The translations under genes and the position numbers were made by a program. The notes beneath the pieces were generated by a model. That model searched no databases, was not told the origin of the DNA, and worked only from the letters and a program-made list of their open reading frames with translations. 64,000 bases of DNA from CAVXFL01 sp963761015 (GTDB lineage: Bacteria; Pseudomonadota; Alphaproteobacteria; Acetobacterales; Acetobacteraceae), in contig CAVXFL010000015.1 in the NCBI GenBank assembly GCA_963761015.1, positions 62,001 through 126,000 on the forward strand, in the 5' to 3' direction. Below, piece by piece: positions 28,362-36,638 of the stretch. The stretch's first letter is position 1; each line of letters opens with the position of its first letter.

Positions 28362-29939
28362 ATGTACCACAATCGGCACGCGCGGGAAGCTCCGCACCCA
28401 CAACTTCGGAACGAGGATCTGCCTCGCCAAATCGCGGCGTTCTGCGCAAACCTGCTTGACCTGCCGGCATTCGGCACGGCCGACGATTTTTTTGCCGAAG
28501 GCGGGGATTCGCTTGCAGCGGCGCAGTTGGTGACGCTCATCGGGAAGGCGGTTCCCGAAATCAAGACGTCTCGCCTGATCGCCGCGGTATTCTCGAAGCG
28601 CAGCCCGGCCATGATTGCGGCCGATCTGGAATCGGGGCCGCGAACTCCCGTGTCGCCCGAGGCCGGCAACCCCGCTCCGAGCGGCGGCTCCGCTCTCGTG
28701 CCGCTATCGCCGCTGCAGTCGCCGATCTGGCTATCGGAGCGATTTTATCCCGGCACGGCAAAGTGGACGGTTGCTACGGCGGTTCGCCTGGCCGGCAAGG
28801 TAGACCCGGCCCAGCTGGGCGCGGCGATCCAAGCCGTCGCCGCGCGACACGAGGCGCTCCGAACCAGGATCAGTCGCATCGAGAATACGTTCGTACAGAG
28901 CTTCGACGCGTTGTCCGAAGCCGTCGTCGAGGATGTCGGAGGCGCCGTCGAACAACGCTTGCAGGACGAAGCGAACCGGCCGTTCGATCCGCATGGCCCG
29001 CTGTTTCGGGCGCGGGTGCTTTGCGTCAGCGAATTGGAAACCGTTCTGCTGCTTACGGCGCATCACGTCATCATGGACGGCTGGTCGGTTTCCGTCCTGC
29101 TCCGGGATATTGCCAAAGCCTATCGCGGTGAACCGGATGCCGTGTCGGACGTGCCCGGGCGATATGCCGCCACGCTTCGGCATTGGCAGGACGCGCAGGT
29201 CACCGGCTTGCGGCAATCCGTGGATTATTGGGCGTCGCGGTTCCCGCACGGCTGGCCGGCGTGCGCGGCACTCTATGACAGCGATTCCACCGTCCGCGAA
29301 CTCGCCTGGAACCCACGGCTTGCCGTTTCGCTCCGCGACCGGCTCCCCGCCGAGACGTTTCGCAAGTTGGCGTCGACCTGCGCCGAACATGGCGTCACCC
29401 CGTTCGTCGCAGCCCTGGCAGCATTCGGTAGGATGCTGGCCAGAGCTGCCGGGTTGCCCGAAGTAATCATCGGTGCCGCCGTCTCGCGACGCAATACCGA
29501 ATATTCCGGCGAGCTGGTCGGGGTTTTCCTCAATTTCGTTCCCGCCGCCGTCCCGGCCGGCAAAGGCGTATCGCTTCTGGACACGATTTTGGCGACGAAC
29601 CGGCTCTGGCTGGAGTCGGTGCCGTTTCAGGATGCCCCCTTTCCCGCCATTCAGCACGAGATTGCGGCGCGACGTCGCGGCCGCGCCTCGCTGCACCTGC
29701 CGTTCGCCATCAACTTTCACAACTACCCGTCTGCCGATTTCCCCATCCCCGGCGCGCCGTCGCGCATCGAGCATCTCGCGACCGGCCACATACAGGGCGA
29801 TCTGGCCCTGAACGTCCGTCCCGCACGCGACGGATCGGTCGAGCTGGAGTTGCTGCTGTGCAGCGGCCGCATAAGCACCGAGCGGGCGCAGGGCATGTTG
29901 CGCGAACTTGCCACAACGTTGCGAGAGTTCAGCTCGTGA
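28362..29939 (+). CDS. NRPS-like carrier-condensation didomain protein
   Basis: About 525 residues. Residues 15-90 form a phosphopantetheinyl carrier domain with the attachment serine S50 in FFAEGGDSL. Residues 130-520 form a condensation domain with the catalytic HHVIMDGWS (H234-H235, D239). ATG 28362 is chosen; ATG 28287 is possible but adds a cysteine-rich, unlikely extension. The order carrier-condensation with no adenylation domain means the carrier is loaded in trans, most simply by the adenylating enzyme encoded by the next gene (GTGA overlap at 29936-29939). Confidence 0.8.
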   Translation: MYHNRHAREAPHPQLRNEDLPRQIAAFCANLLDLPAFGTADDFFAEGGDSLAAAQLVTLIGKAVPEIKTSRLIAAVFSKRSPAMIAADLESGPRTPVSPEAGNPAPSGGSALVPLSPLQSPIWLSERFYPGTAKWTVATAVRLAGKVDPAQLGAAIQAVAARHEALRTRISRIENTFVQSFDALSEAVVEDVGGAVEQRLQDEANRPFDPHGPLFRARVLCVSELETVLLLTAHHVIMDGWSVSVLLRDIAKAYRGEPDAVSDVPGRYAATLRHWQDAQVTGLRQSVDYWASRFPHGWPACAALYDSDSTVRELAWNPRLAVSLRDRLPAETFRKLASTCAEHGVTPFVAALAAFGRMLARAAGLPEVIIGAAVSRRNTEYSGELVGVFLNFVPAAVPAGKGVSLLDTILATNRLWLESVPFQDAPFPAIQHEIAARRRGRASLHLPFAINFHNYPSADFPIPGAPSRIEHLATGHIQGDLALNVRPARDGSVELELLLCSGRISTERAQGMLRELATTLREFSS

Positions 29940-31639
29940 GCGCTACCGGCCGGCGCTATCCAACCAACCGGGTTCCCGACGGGGCCGGCAACGTCACGCC
30001 GGTATTCGCATGGACATCGCACGTGGACAGGTTCGTCATCGAGAACTGCCCGCCGCCAGCGCTGCTGCCCTGGATGGACGAGGATTGGTTCCGTGCGCAT
30101 GGCATCACGGATGCGCCGTTCAATGCGGTGTCGGCGCTGCTCCGCAAGCACCTGGATGGCGCCGTCGCGAACAAACCCGCGCTCATCTTCGGCGACGAAG
30201 TCTGGCGCTATGTCGATCTGGCGAACGCGGTCGATGCGTGCGCCGCGCTCCTCGCGCGAGAATGCGACATTCGTCCGGGCAACCGGATTGTGTTCCATGC
30301 CCAGAATTCGCCCTGGCTGGTCGTGGCCCTGCTCGCGACCTTGCAGATTGGCGCGGTTGCGGTACTCGGCGCGCCATCGATGACGCTGGGCGACCTCGGC
30401 GCCGTGGCGCGGCAAACCGCGCCCGCGCTCTGCCTCCACGACGGCGCGCTGGCCGCCAACCCGGCGAGCCTGAGCGTCGCGCCGCAATGCCTCGATCTGA
30501 GCCAGTTGGCGGAACGCGCGGGGCATGAGCGCTCGGGCCATGCCGGGTCGGCCAGCCCTCCGGTCGCGACCGCGCCCACCGATCCGGCCATCATTCTGTT
30601 CACCTCGGGCTCGACGGGGAACCAGAAGGCGTCGGTGAATTTGCATCGCGACCTGATCGTCGTCGCCGAATCGTATTTCGCCGACATCCTGCCGATGACT
30701 GCCTCGGATGTCGTGGTCGGCACGCCCTCGCTCAGCTTCGCCTACGGTCTGGAAACCATGCTGCTCGCGCCGCTGAGCCACGGCGCAACGGTAGTGCTGC
30801 ATCAGGAGGCACACGCGCTGCCGGTGCTCGAACTGGCCCAGAAACATCGCGCGACCCAGATCTACAGCACGCCGGCGGCCTATCGCGCGATGCTCGAAGT
30901 CATCACGTCCTTTCCCTTGCCGAGCTTGCGGGTGTGCGGCTCCGCGGGCGAGAACCTGACCGACGCCCTGGCCGGACGATGGCGCGCCGCCACCGGCGTT
31001 CCCCTGACCAACGGCATGGGAACCACCGAGGTGCTCGCCTTCCTGCTGGGCTCCCCGCCCGACCGGGCGCCGGTCGGGTCCACCGGCCACGTGGTCGCCG
31101 GGTATCAGGCGCGCCTCGTCGACGAGAGCGGCACCGATGTTGCGCCCGGCCAGCTTGGTCAGCTCGCCGTGCGTGGACCGACCGGCTGCAAATACCTGGC
31201 CAATCCAGCGGCGCAACGCGAGCGCATTCTCGACGGCTGGACCACCACCGGAGACCTGTTCACCTGCGATGCCGCGGGTGTGTATTGGTATCACGGACGC
31301 GCGGACGACATCGTCATACGGGCCGGCGTCAACATTCCCGGCCTGGAAGTCGAGCGCAAGATCCTGGAACTGCCGCTCGCCAAGGAATGCGCCGTCGTGG
31401 GCGAATTCGATCCGGAGCGCCAAACCAACCGGATCGTCGCCTTTATCGTGCGCGACAGCGGCGCCGGATCGCCGACCGAGGATGCATCGAGGCGCGAGAT
31501 CGCCGCCTATCTCCGCCAGCAGCTGAGCGCCCAGAAACTGCCCGACAAGCTCGTCTTCCTGGATTCCCTGCCGCGCAGCCCGAACGGCAAGATCCAGCGC
31601 TTCAAGCTCAGGAACCAAGACGCGAGCCGGAAGGATTGA
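29936..31639 (+). CDS. Adenylate-forming enzyme (aryl-CoA ligase/adenylation domain type)
   Basis: A 567-residue ANL-superfamily enzyme. Core motifs: A3 LFTSGSTGNQKA, A5 NGMGTTEVLAF, A7 TTGDLF, A8 GRADDIVIRAGVNIPGLEVE and the catalytic lysine in NGKIQRFK (K552). The central part (TPSLSFAYGLETMLLAPLSH, YSTPAAYRAML) resembles benzoate/2-aminobenzoate-CoA ligases, hinting at an aromatic acid substrate. The GTG at 29936 overlaps the previous stop. It probably activates an acid and loads it on the neighbouring carrier domain, but a CoA product cannot be excluded. Confidence 0.8.
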   Translation: MSATGRRYPTNRVPDGAGNVTPVFAWTSHVDRFVIENCPPPALLPWMDEDWFRAHGITDAPFNAVSALLRKHLDGAVANKPALIFGDEVWRYVDLANAVDACAALLARECDIRPGNRIVFHAQNSPWLVVALLATLQIGAVAVLGAPSMTLGDLGAVARQTAPALCLHDGALAANPASLSVAPQCLDLSQLAERAGHERSGHAGSASPPVATAPTDPAIILFTSGSTGNQKASVNLHRDLIVVAESYFADILPMTASDVVVGTPSLSFAYGLETMLLAPLSHGATVVLHQEAHALPVLELAQKHRATQIYSTPAAYRAMLEVITSFPLPSLRVCGSAGENLTDALAGRWRAATGVPLTNGMGTTEVLAFLLGSPPDRAPVGSTGHVVAGYQARLVDESGTDVAPGQLGQLAVRGPTGCKYLANPAAQRERILDGWTTTGDLFTCDAAGVYWYHGRADDIVIRAGVNIPGLEVERKILELPLAKECAVVGEFDPERQTNRIVAFIVRDSGAGSPTEDASRREIAAYLRQQLSAQKLPDKLVFLDSLPRSPNGKIQRFKLRNQDASRKD

Positions 31640-31699
31640 CGCGCCCGCCTTCGGAAAGCAACGCGCAGTCCTGCTTTGGCAAGGCCGACGGTCTCTCGG

Positions 31700-32161
31700 T
31701 TAGCCCTCGCCCCATCGCGCGGCGGCCTGATCGTCGGTATCGCGCGCGTCCACCCAGGCTTCCACTCCGTCGGCAAAGGCCTCCTTCTTCCAGAACGGCG
31801 CCTTCGTCTTCAACCAGTCGATCAGGAACGCCGTCGCCGCCAGCGCCGCCTCCCGGTGTGACGCCGCCGCCAGCACCAACACGATCGGCTCGCCCGGAAC
31901 GAGGCGGCCGACGCGGTGAATCACGGTGCAGCCGAGCAGGTCCCAGCGCCGCTCCGCCTCGGCGACGATGCCCCGGATCGCCGCCTCGGTCATGCCCGGA
32001 TAATGTTCGAGCGCCATGGCCGTGATCGTCCGCCCGCCCGCGCTGTCCCGCACGACGCCCACGAAGCAGCCGATCCCGCCGACATCGGCGCGGCCGGCCG
32101 CGAGCGCCGCCATCTCGGCGCCGACGTCGAACGTCTCCTCCTGCACGCGCAGCGTCGCCAT
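31700..32161 (-). CDS. moaE: Molybdopterin synthase large subunit
   Basis: A 153-residue MoaE. It contains the conserved regions GCFVGVVRD, EHYPGM, VIHRVGRLVPGE and VLVLAAASHREAA and the lysines of KTKAPFWKKE that take part in sulfur transfer from MoaD. With MoaD it converts cyclic pyranopterin monophosphate to molybdopterin. Its ATG is directly next to the moaD stop. It converges with the adenylating enzyme gene. Confidence 0.92.
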   Translation of the reverse strand: MATLRVQEETFDVGAEMAALAAGRADVGGIGCFVGVVRDSAGGRTITAMALEHYPGMTEAAIRGIVAEAERRWDLLGCTVIHRVGRLVPGEPIVLVLAAASHREAALAATAFLIDWLKTKAPFWKKEAFADGVEAWVDARDTDDQAAARWGEG

Positions 32162-32431
32162 TCAGCCCCCGGTCACGGGAGGGAAGAACGCGACCTCGTC
32201 GCCCGGCGCGAGCGGCGTCCGCTCGCTCGCGAAATCCTGGTTCACCGCGCAGCGCACCGTGCGCGCATTGGCGAAGGCCGAGGCATAGCCGGGGCCGCGA
32301 TCACAGAGCCAGGCAACCAGATCACCCACCGTGCGCACGTCCTCGGGCAGCGGCACGTCCTCCTCGGACACGCCCACGCGCTCGCGCAGCCAGGCGAAAT
32401 ACAAGATGTGCAAATCGGTCTCGCGTCTCAT
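32162..32431 (-). CDS. moaD: Molybdopterin synthase small subunit (sulfur carrier)
   Basis: An 89-residue ubiquitin-like protein ending in the diagnostic double glycine (FFPPVTGG), which is thiocarboxylated and hands sulfur to MoaE. Zero-base spacing to moaE implies tight co-expression at the 1:1 ratio needed for the heterotetramer. Confidence 0.9.
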   Translation of the reverse strand: MRRETDLHILYFAWLRERVGVSEEDVPLPEDVRTVGDLVAWLCDRGPGYASAFANARTVRCAVNQDFASERTPLAPGDEVAFFPPVTGG

Positions 32432-32453
32432 CCGCTGATCACTGGCGCACTCA

Positions 32454-33053
32454 TCACTTGGGCGTCGGAACCGTCACCACCCGGCCGTCCGGGAGGATGA
32501 TGGTGCTGGTGCCGTTGCCGTTCGGGACGACGATGCCGCCGGATTGACCCCTCGGACCGGTCAGCGTCTCGTACCCGCCGGTACCTGGAATGCCGAACAT
32601 CGGCCCCTCCGGGGTACTGGACATATGGGCGCCCGCCGGCGGTTTGGTCAGCTTCGGCGGCGGTACGGACCGCTCGCTCGGCATCTGCGGGATGCCGGGC
32701 GTGATCGCGGTCGGCGGGGTGGAACTGCCGCGCCGCCGCTTCTGCCCAGGCGCCGGCGGGACGGTCTCCCCCGGAATTTCCGGCGGCGGCAGCGGCTTCA
32801 TGATCTGCTGGTTCTCCTCCTTCATGAGCTGCTGCAGGGTCGGCTGCGGCGGGATCGGGCCTGGCCAGACATCGCCCGGCTCGGGCCGCAGCACCGGCAG
32901 GGCGGGGTTCTCGCCGCGCACCCGCTCCATGTTCTCGCTGTTGCCGAGCGGCTTGTTGGGCCGTCCGAACCAGTGCGTGTCGCCGAAAAAGGTCCCGAAC
33001 CCGGAGCAGCCGGAGAGCAGAAGCGTGGTTCCGAGCAGGGCGATACGCCGCAT
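32454..33053 (-). CDS. Proline-rich lipoprotein of unknown function
   Basis: A 199-residue protein with a short signal and lipobox (LLLSGC, Cys near residue 16). The mature part is rich in Pro and Gly and looks disordered (PPPEIPGETVPPAP, TPPTAITPGIPQMP). It ends in a repeat-like IIVPNGNG/ILPDGRVVTVPTPK segment. GAGGAGC lies just before the ATG at 33053. It is inserted between mobB and moaD in the same direction but shows no link to cofactor synthesis. Confidence 0.65.
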   Translation of the reverse strand: MRRIALLGTTLLLSGCSGFGTFFGDTHWFGRPNKPLGNSENMERVRGENPALPVLRPEPGDVWPGPIPPQPTLQQLMKEENQQIMKPLPPPEIPGETVPPAPGQKRRRGSSTPPTAITPGIPQMPSERSVPPPKLTKPPAGAHMSSTPEGPMFGIPGTGGYETLTGPRGQSGGIVVPNGNGTSTIILPDGRVVTVPTPK

Positions 33054-33136
33054 CGGCGGGGCTCCTCGTGTCGGCGCGGGGCCGAGGTTGCGCGAAGTTC
33101 CTGCAGCGCCGAACCCCACGGCGCGGTCGACGCCGC

Positions 33137-33655
33137 TCAAGGTTCGGCGCCCGAGAAACTCTCCGAGATCCGTAGAAAGTGCAACGCCCAGGCAACGATT
33201 CGTCCGGCGTCGTTGAGTGGCAGCAACGGGTGATTGCAGCCGTCGAGCGGCGCATCGCTCGCCACCGCGACGATATCCTCCTGCCCGGGCCAGATCGGCG
33301 GCTTGCCGAGCGCCGGGCGATGCACCTCGATCTTGGGATAGGGATGGGTCTTGAAACCCTCGACCAGCACGAGATCGACCGGCGCGAGCCGGGCGAGCAG
33401 CTCCGGCAGGCCCGGCTCCTTGCCGTGAACTTCGTGCAGCAGCGCCCAACTCGTATCACTCGCCACCAGCACCTCGCGCGCCCCGGCGCGGCGATGCCGA
33501 TGGCTGTCCTTGCCCGGGCGATCCAGATCGAAGCCGTGATGCGCGTGCTTGACCGTGGAGACCGCGAGGCCGCGCTGGCGCAGTAGCGGCAGCATGCGCT
33601 CGAGCAGGGTGGTTTTGCCGGCCCCCGACCAGCCGACCATGCCGATGACCTTCAC
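33137..33655 (-). CDS. mobB: Molybdopterin-guanine dinucleotide biosynthesis adaptor
   Basis: A 172-residue GTP-binding protein with P-loop GWSGAGKTT (residues 8-16), VKHAHHGFDLDRPGKDSHRH and LVLVEGFK. MobB assists MobA in making the guanine dinucleotide form of the molybdenum cofactor. GTG at 33655 overlaps the stop of pgsA (GTGA). No mobA is in the window. Confidence 0.88.
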   Translation of the reverse strand: MKVIGMVGWSGAGKTTLLERMLPLLRQRGLAVSTVKHAHHGFDLDRPGKDSHRHRRAGAREVLVASDTSWALLHEVHGKEPGLPELLARLAPVDLVLVEGFKTHPYPKIEVHRPALGKPPIWPGQEDIVAVASDAPLDGCNHPLLPLNDAGRIVAWALHFLRISESFSGAEP

Positions 33656-34299
33656 CGGATCGGCGTCGGCGGGCTGCGCCGGACGGCAGCGGAGCGGGGC
33701 GGCGGCGCGCTCGCCGGCTTGCCGCCGTTCGGGGCGGTCGCGTGCCTGACCCCGGCGGTGAGGTAATCCCAACCGGTGACAATGGTCAGCAGCGCGGCGA
33801 CCCAGAGCATCGCCTCGCCGATGGTCGAGACCGGTATGAACGACAGGTGCAGCAGCCACGCCGCCGGGTCGCCGGCGAGCAAGGTGCCGAGCGCGCCCAT
33901 CTGGAACCCGGTCTTCCATTTGGCGAGCCGCGTCACCGGCAGATGGGCGCGCATTTCGGCGAGGTATTCGCGCAGCCCGCTGACCAGGATTTCCCGCAGC
34001 ATGATGACGATGGCGGGGTAGAGCCCCCAGACGCTCAGCCGCTCCTCGCCGACCAGCATCATCAGGGTGGCGCCAACCAGCAGCTTGTCCGCGATCGGGT
34101 CGAGCATGCGCCCGAAGGCCGAGATCTGCCGCCGCTCCCGCGCGATGCGGCCGTCGAAATAGTCGGTGAGGGCGGCGACGCTGAACACGACGCAAGCCGC
34201 AAGATCGGCCCAGGGCTCGCGCAGCGCGGCGAGCGCCACCACCAGCGGGATGGCGGCGATGCGCGAGATGGTCAGCAGGTTCGGCAGGTCAGTCGGCAT
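33652..34299 (-). CDS. pgsA: CDP-diacylglycerol-glycerol-3-phosphate 3-phosphatidyltransferase
   Basis: A 215-residue membrane enzyme of the CDP-alcohol phosphatidyltransferase family, the committed step to phosphatidylglycerol. The signature is complete: D46-x2-D49-G50-x2-A53-R54-x8-G63-x3-D67-x3-D71. The C-terminal 30 residues are a Pro/Ala/Arg extension beyond the usual length of about 180-190. It is co-transcribed with mobB. Confidence 0.88.
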   Translation of the reverse strand: MPTDLPNLLTISRIAAIPLVVALAALREPWADLAACVVFSVAALTDYFDGRIARERRQISAFGRMLDPIADKLLVGATLMMLVGEERLSVWGLYPAIVIMLREILVSGLREYLAEMRAHLPVTRLAKWKTGFQMGALGTLLAGDPAAWLLHLSFIPVSTIGEAMLWVAALLTIVTGWDYLTAGVRHATAPNGGKPASAPPPRSAAVRRSPPTPIR

Positions 34300-34420
34300 G
34301 CTCGCTTAAACTAGGCCGAATTCGACCCGATAGTCAGGGGCTTCGATCGGGCCGGCCCGCGGATCGCGTTGGGTGATTTCGAGGAGAGGCAACGCGGGGA
34401 AGCGCCTCGCGCCCTCCCGG

Positions 34421-35662
34421 CTACTCCGCCGCCTGGGGAATTGGTTTCAGGTCGGTCGAGTAGCGGAGGTGGACCGGGGCATTGCGCTCGAACGGGTCCG
34501 CCAAGCCGAGCTCCTTGCCGATCTCGCGCATAGCCGGCATGACCTCCTGCCCGAGCAGGCGGATGCAGATGCGCGCGTCCTCGTTGCTCACCGTGCCGTC
34601 GTTGCCCCAGATGGCGTAAATGCTCGGGCGCGTCTCTTCCAGCACATGGCGCAGCTTCGGAATGACCGTTTTCGGCGTGCCGAACACGATTCGCCCGTCA
34701 TTCACCTGCTGCTCGAAAGTCGGCCGCCCGCGTGGGCTGACCGCGCGGCCGACGGCGAATTCCACGAATTGGCGGCGCTGCTCGGGCGAGAAATAGCCGG
34801 ACGGACTCGACCAGACCGGATGCGCCAGGCCGGTGAACTCGCCCTGCATCCACATGAATTGGCGCGCGTTGCGCTCCGCCTTGTCCTCGTTGTCGGACAC
34901 GTGCACCTGCTGCAAGTAGCCGCGATTCTCCGGCCCCGCCTCGTAGCCCGCCTCGCGCGCGGTCTGGTCGTAGAGCTTCCAGATGTTCTTGGTCGATTCG
35001 ATCGAGGTGTTCAGCGCGATGTACGGGTAGCGCTGCTTCGCCGCCCAGATGATGGTCTCGCGCGACAGCACGCCGGGAACCCAGACGCGCGGATATGGCT
35101 TTTGCAGCGGCACCGCCCACGGATTGACCACGCGATGCTGGTAGTGCTTGCCCTCCCAGCGGAACGGTCCCTCGCGCGTCCAGGCGGCCACGACGAGATC
35201 GTGCGCCTCCTCGAAGCGCTCGCGGTTGAACGCCGGGTTCACGCCGGCGGCAAGCTGCTCCTGGCCGCCGCCGCGGACGAAGCCGGACACCAGCCGTCCC
35301 TTCGAGATCATGTCGATCATCGCCAACTCTTCGGCGAGCCGCACCGGGTTTTCTGCCAGCGGCAGCGGATTGCCGAGCAGCACGATCTTCGCCGTCTTGG
35401 TCACGGCGGCGAGGATCGCGGCGAAAATGTTGCATTTGGCCTGCATGCAGAACGGCGCGTTGTGGTGCTCGTTCAGCATGAAGCCTTCGACGCCCTGCTC
35501 CTCGGCGTAGACGTACTGCTCCAGATATTCGTTGTAGAGCCGGCTGCCGGCGACCGGATCGAAATACTTGTTCGAGAACATCAGCGCGGTAGCGCCGAAT
35601 TCGAGCCCCTTGTCGGCCGGATAGGCGGACATCGGCTGCTCGGTGAAATACATCACGTGCAT
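34421..35662 (-). CDS. LLM-class flavin-dependent monooxygenase
   Basis: A 413-residue luciferase-like (bacterial luciferase fold) oxidoreductase. Family traits: VYAEEQGVEGFMLNEHH near residue 52, LPLAENPVRLAEELAMIDMI and SGRL-like SKGRLVSGFVRG. Such enzymes use FMNH2 and oxygen for hydroxylation or desulfonation/Baeyer-Villiger-type reactions. The ATG at 35662 lies 28 bp after the stop of the hydrolase upstream, so the two form an operon diverging from the ThDP enzyme. Confidence 0.8.
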   Translation of the reverse strand: MHVMYFTEQPMSAYPADKGLEFGATALMFSNKYFDPVAGSRLYNEYLEQYVYAEEQGVEGFMLNEHHNAPFCMQAKCNIFAAILAAVTKTAKIVLLGNPLPLAENPVRLAEELAMIDMISKGRLVSGFVRGGGQEQLAAGVNPAFNRERFEEAHDLVVAAWTREGPFRWEGKHYQHRVVNPWAVPLQKPYPRVWVPGVLSRETIIWAAKQRYPYIALNTSIESTKNIWKLYDQTAREAGYEAGPENRGYLQQVHVSDNEDKAERNARQFMWMQGEFTGLAHPVWSSPSGYFSPEQRRQFVEFAVGRAVSPRGRPTFEQQVNDGRIVFGTPKTVIPKLRHVLEETRPSIYAIWGNDGTVSNEDARICIRLLGQEVMPAMREIGKELGLADPFERNAPVHLRYSTDLKPIPQAAE

Positions 35663-35690
35663 GGCGCTCTCCCGCGGCGGTCCGGCGCCG

Positions 35691-36473
35691 CTAGTCCTGT
35701 TGGAGGAAGCCGGCGACCAGCCGGGCCAGTGCGTCGGGCTGCTCCATGTCGGCGCAATGCCCCGCGCCGGCGACGATCTCGAACCGCGCGTTCGGCAGCG
35801 ATGCCGCGTAAGCCCGACCGGCGCTTTGCGGCACGATGCGGTCGTCCTCGCCCCACACGACGAGCGCCGGGGCGCGCACGCCGCCGAGGAGATTCGGCAG
35901 GCTCGGGTTGTACATGTACGGCTTCCAGGCGAGGCGAAAGCTCATTTCGCGGCACAAATCCCAGTCGACAAGCTGGTCGGTCGAGATGTCGCCGAACACC
36001 CTGGCGAAGGCGGCCTGGTCGCGGAAGCCGGCGCGGGCGTAGTCGACGTAGCTGACGATCGCCTGGTCGGCGATGTCGCCCTCGGGCGGCTTCACCCCCA
36101 TCGCGCCGACCAGCACCAGGCGATGGAAATCGCGCGGCGCGAACGCCGCCATTTCCGCCGCGATCCAACCGCCGAAGCCGAGCCCGACCAGGCTCACGCG
36201 CGCGAGGTCGAGTTCCGCCAGCAGCCATTGATAGAGCGCGGCGAGATCGCGCGGGTGGCGCAGCCATGGCGCCCGCTCGGCCCTCGCGCCGAAGCCGGGA
36301 TGGAACGGCAAGATCACATCGAAGTCGGCCGCCAGGGCGTCGTAGAACGGCAGCCTGTCCGGTGTGCCGGTATCATGGTGCAGGATCAGCACCGGCCGGC
36401 CGCCACCGGCTCGGGCGAGCCGAAGATTCAGGCCGCCGAGATCGAGAATTGTCTCACGCCAGACTGTTGCCAT
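35691..36473 (-). CDS. Alpha/beta hydrolase (ring-cleavage hydrolase type)
   Basis: A 260-residue alpha/beta hydrolase. HHDTGTPDRLPFYDALA near the N-terminus and the nucleophile-elbow position GLGFGGW (glycine where most have serine) stand out: the usual GxSxG reads G-L-G-F-G-G. The late pair VVWGEDDRIVPQ and AGAGHCADME supplies Asp and His. The missing serine, if correct, means altered or lost esterase chemistry; cofactor-free oxygenase-like or lyase functions occur in such variants. First gene of the monooxygenase operon. Confidence 0.7.
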   Translation of the reverse strand: MATVWRETILDLGGLNLRLARAGGGRPVLILHHDTGTPDRLPFYDALAADFDVILPFHPGFGARAERAPWLRHPRDLAALYQWLLAELDLARVSLVGLGFGGWIAAEMAAFAPRDFHRLVLVGAMGVKPPEGDIADQAIVSYVDYARAGFRDQAAFARVFGDISTDQLVDWDLCREMSFRLAWKPYMYNPSLPNLLGGVRAPALVVWGEDDRIVPQSAGRAYAASLPNARFEIVAGAGHCADMEQPDALARLVAGFLQQD

Positions 36474-36638
36474 CGCCCCCGTCTCTCGCCAGCGAAACGG
36501 AGGTTAGCCGCCGGGTCGTGCCGATCGCAACCGGCGGGCCCACGCAACCTTGCCGGCCATCGCCGAGGCGGTGCTAGGCTCGCCACCTTGCGGCGTTGCG
36601 CGAGCACCGCCGGGACACGGGCGCATAGGGGGAAAAGG
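36474..36638. promoter_or_regulatory. Divergent promoter region
   Basis: About 165 bp between the start codons of the hydrolase (minus) and the ThDP enzyme (plus). TTGCCG (36550-36555) and TAGGCT (36575-36580) form a weak plus-strand promoter-like pair with a 19 bp spacer. The ThDP enzyme's ribosome site, GGGGGA, is at 36628-36633. Confidence 0.3.
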
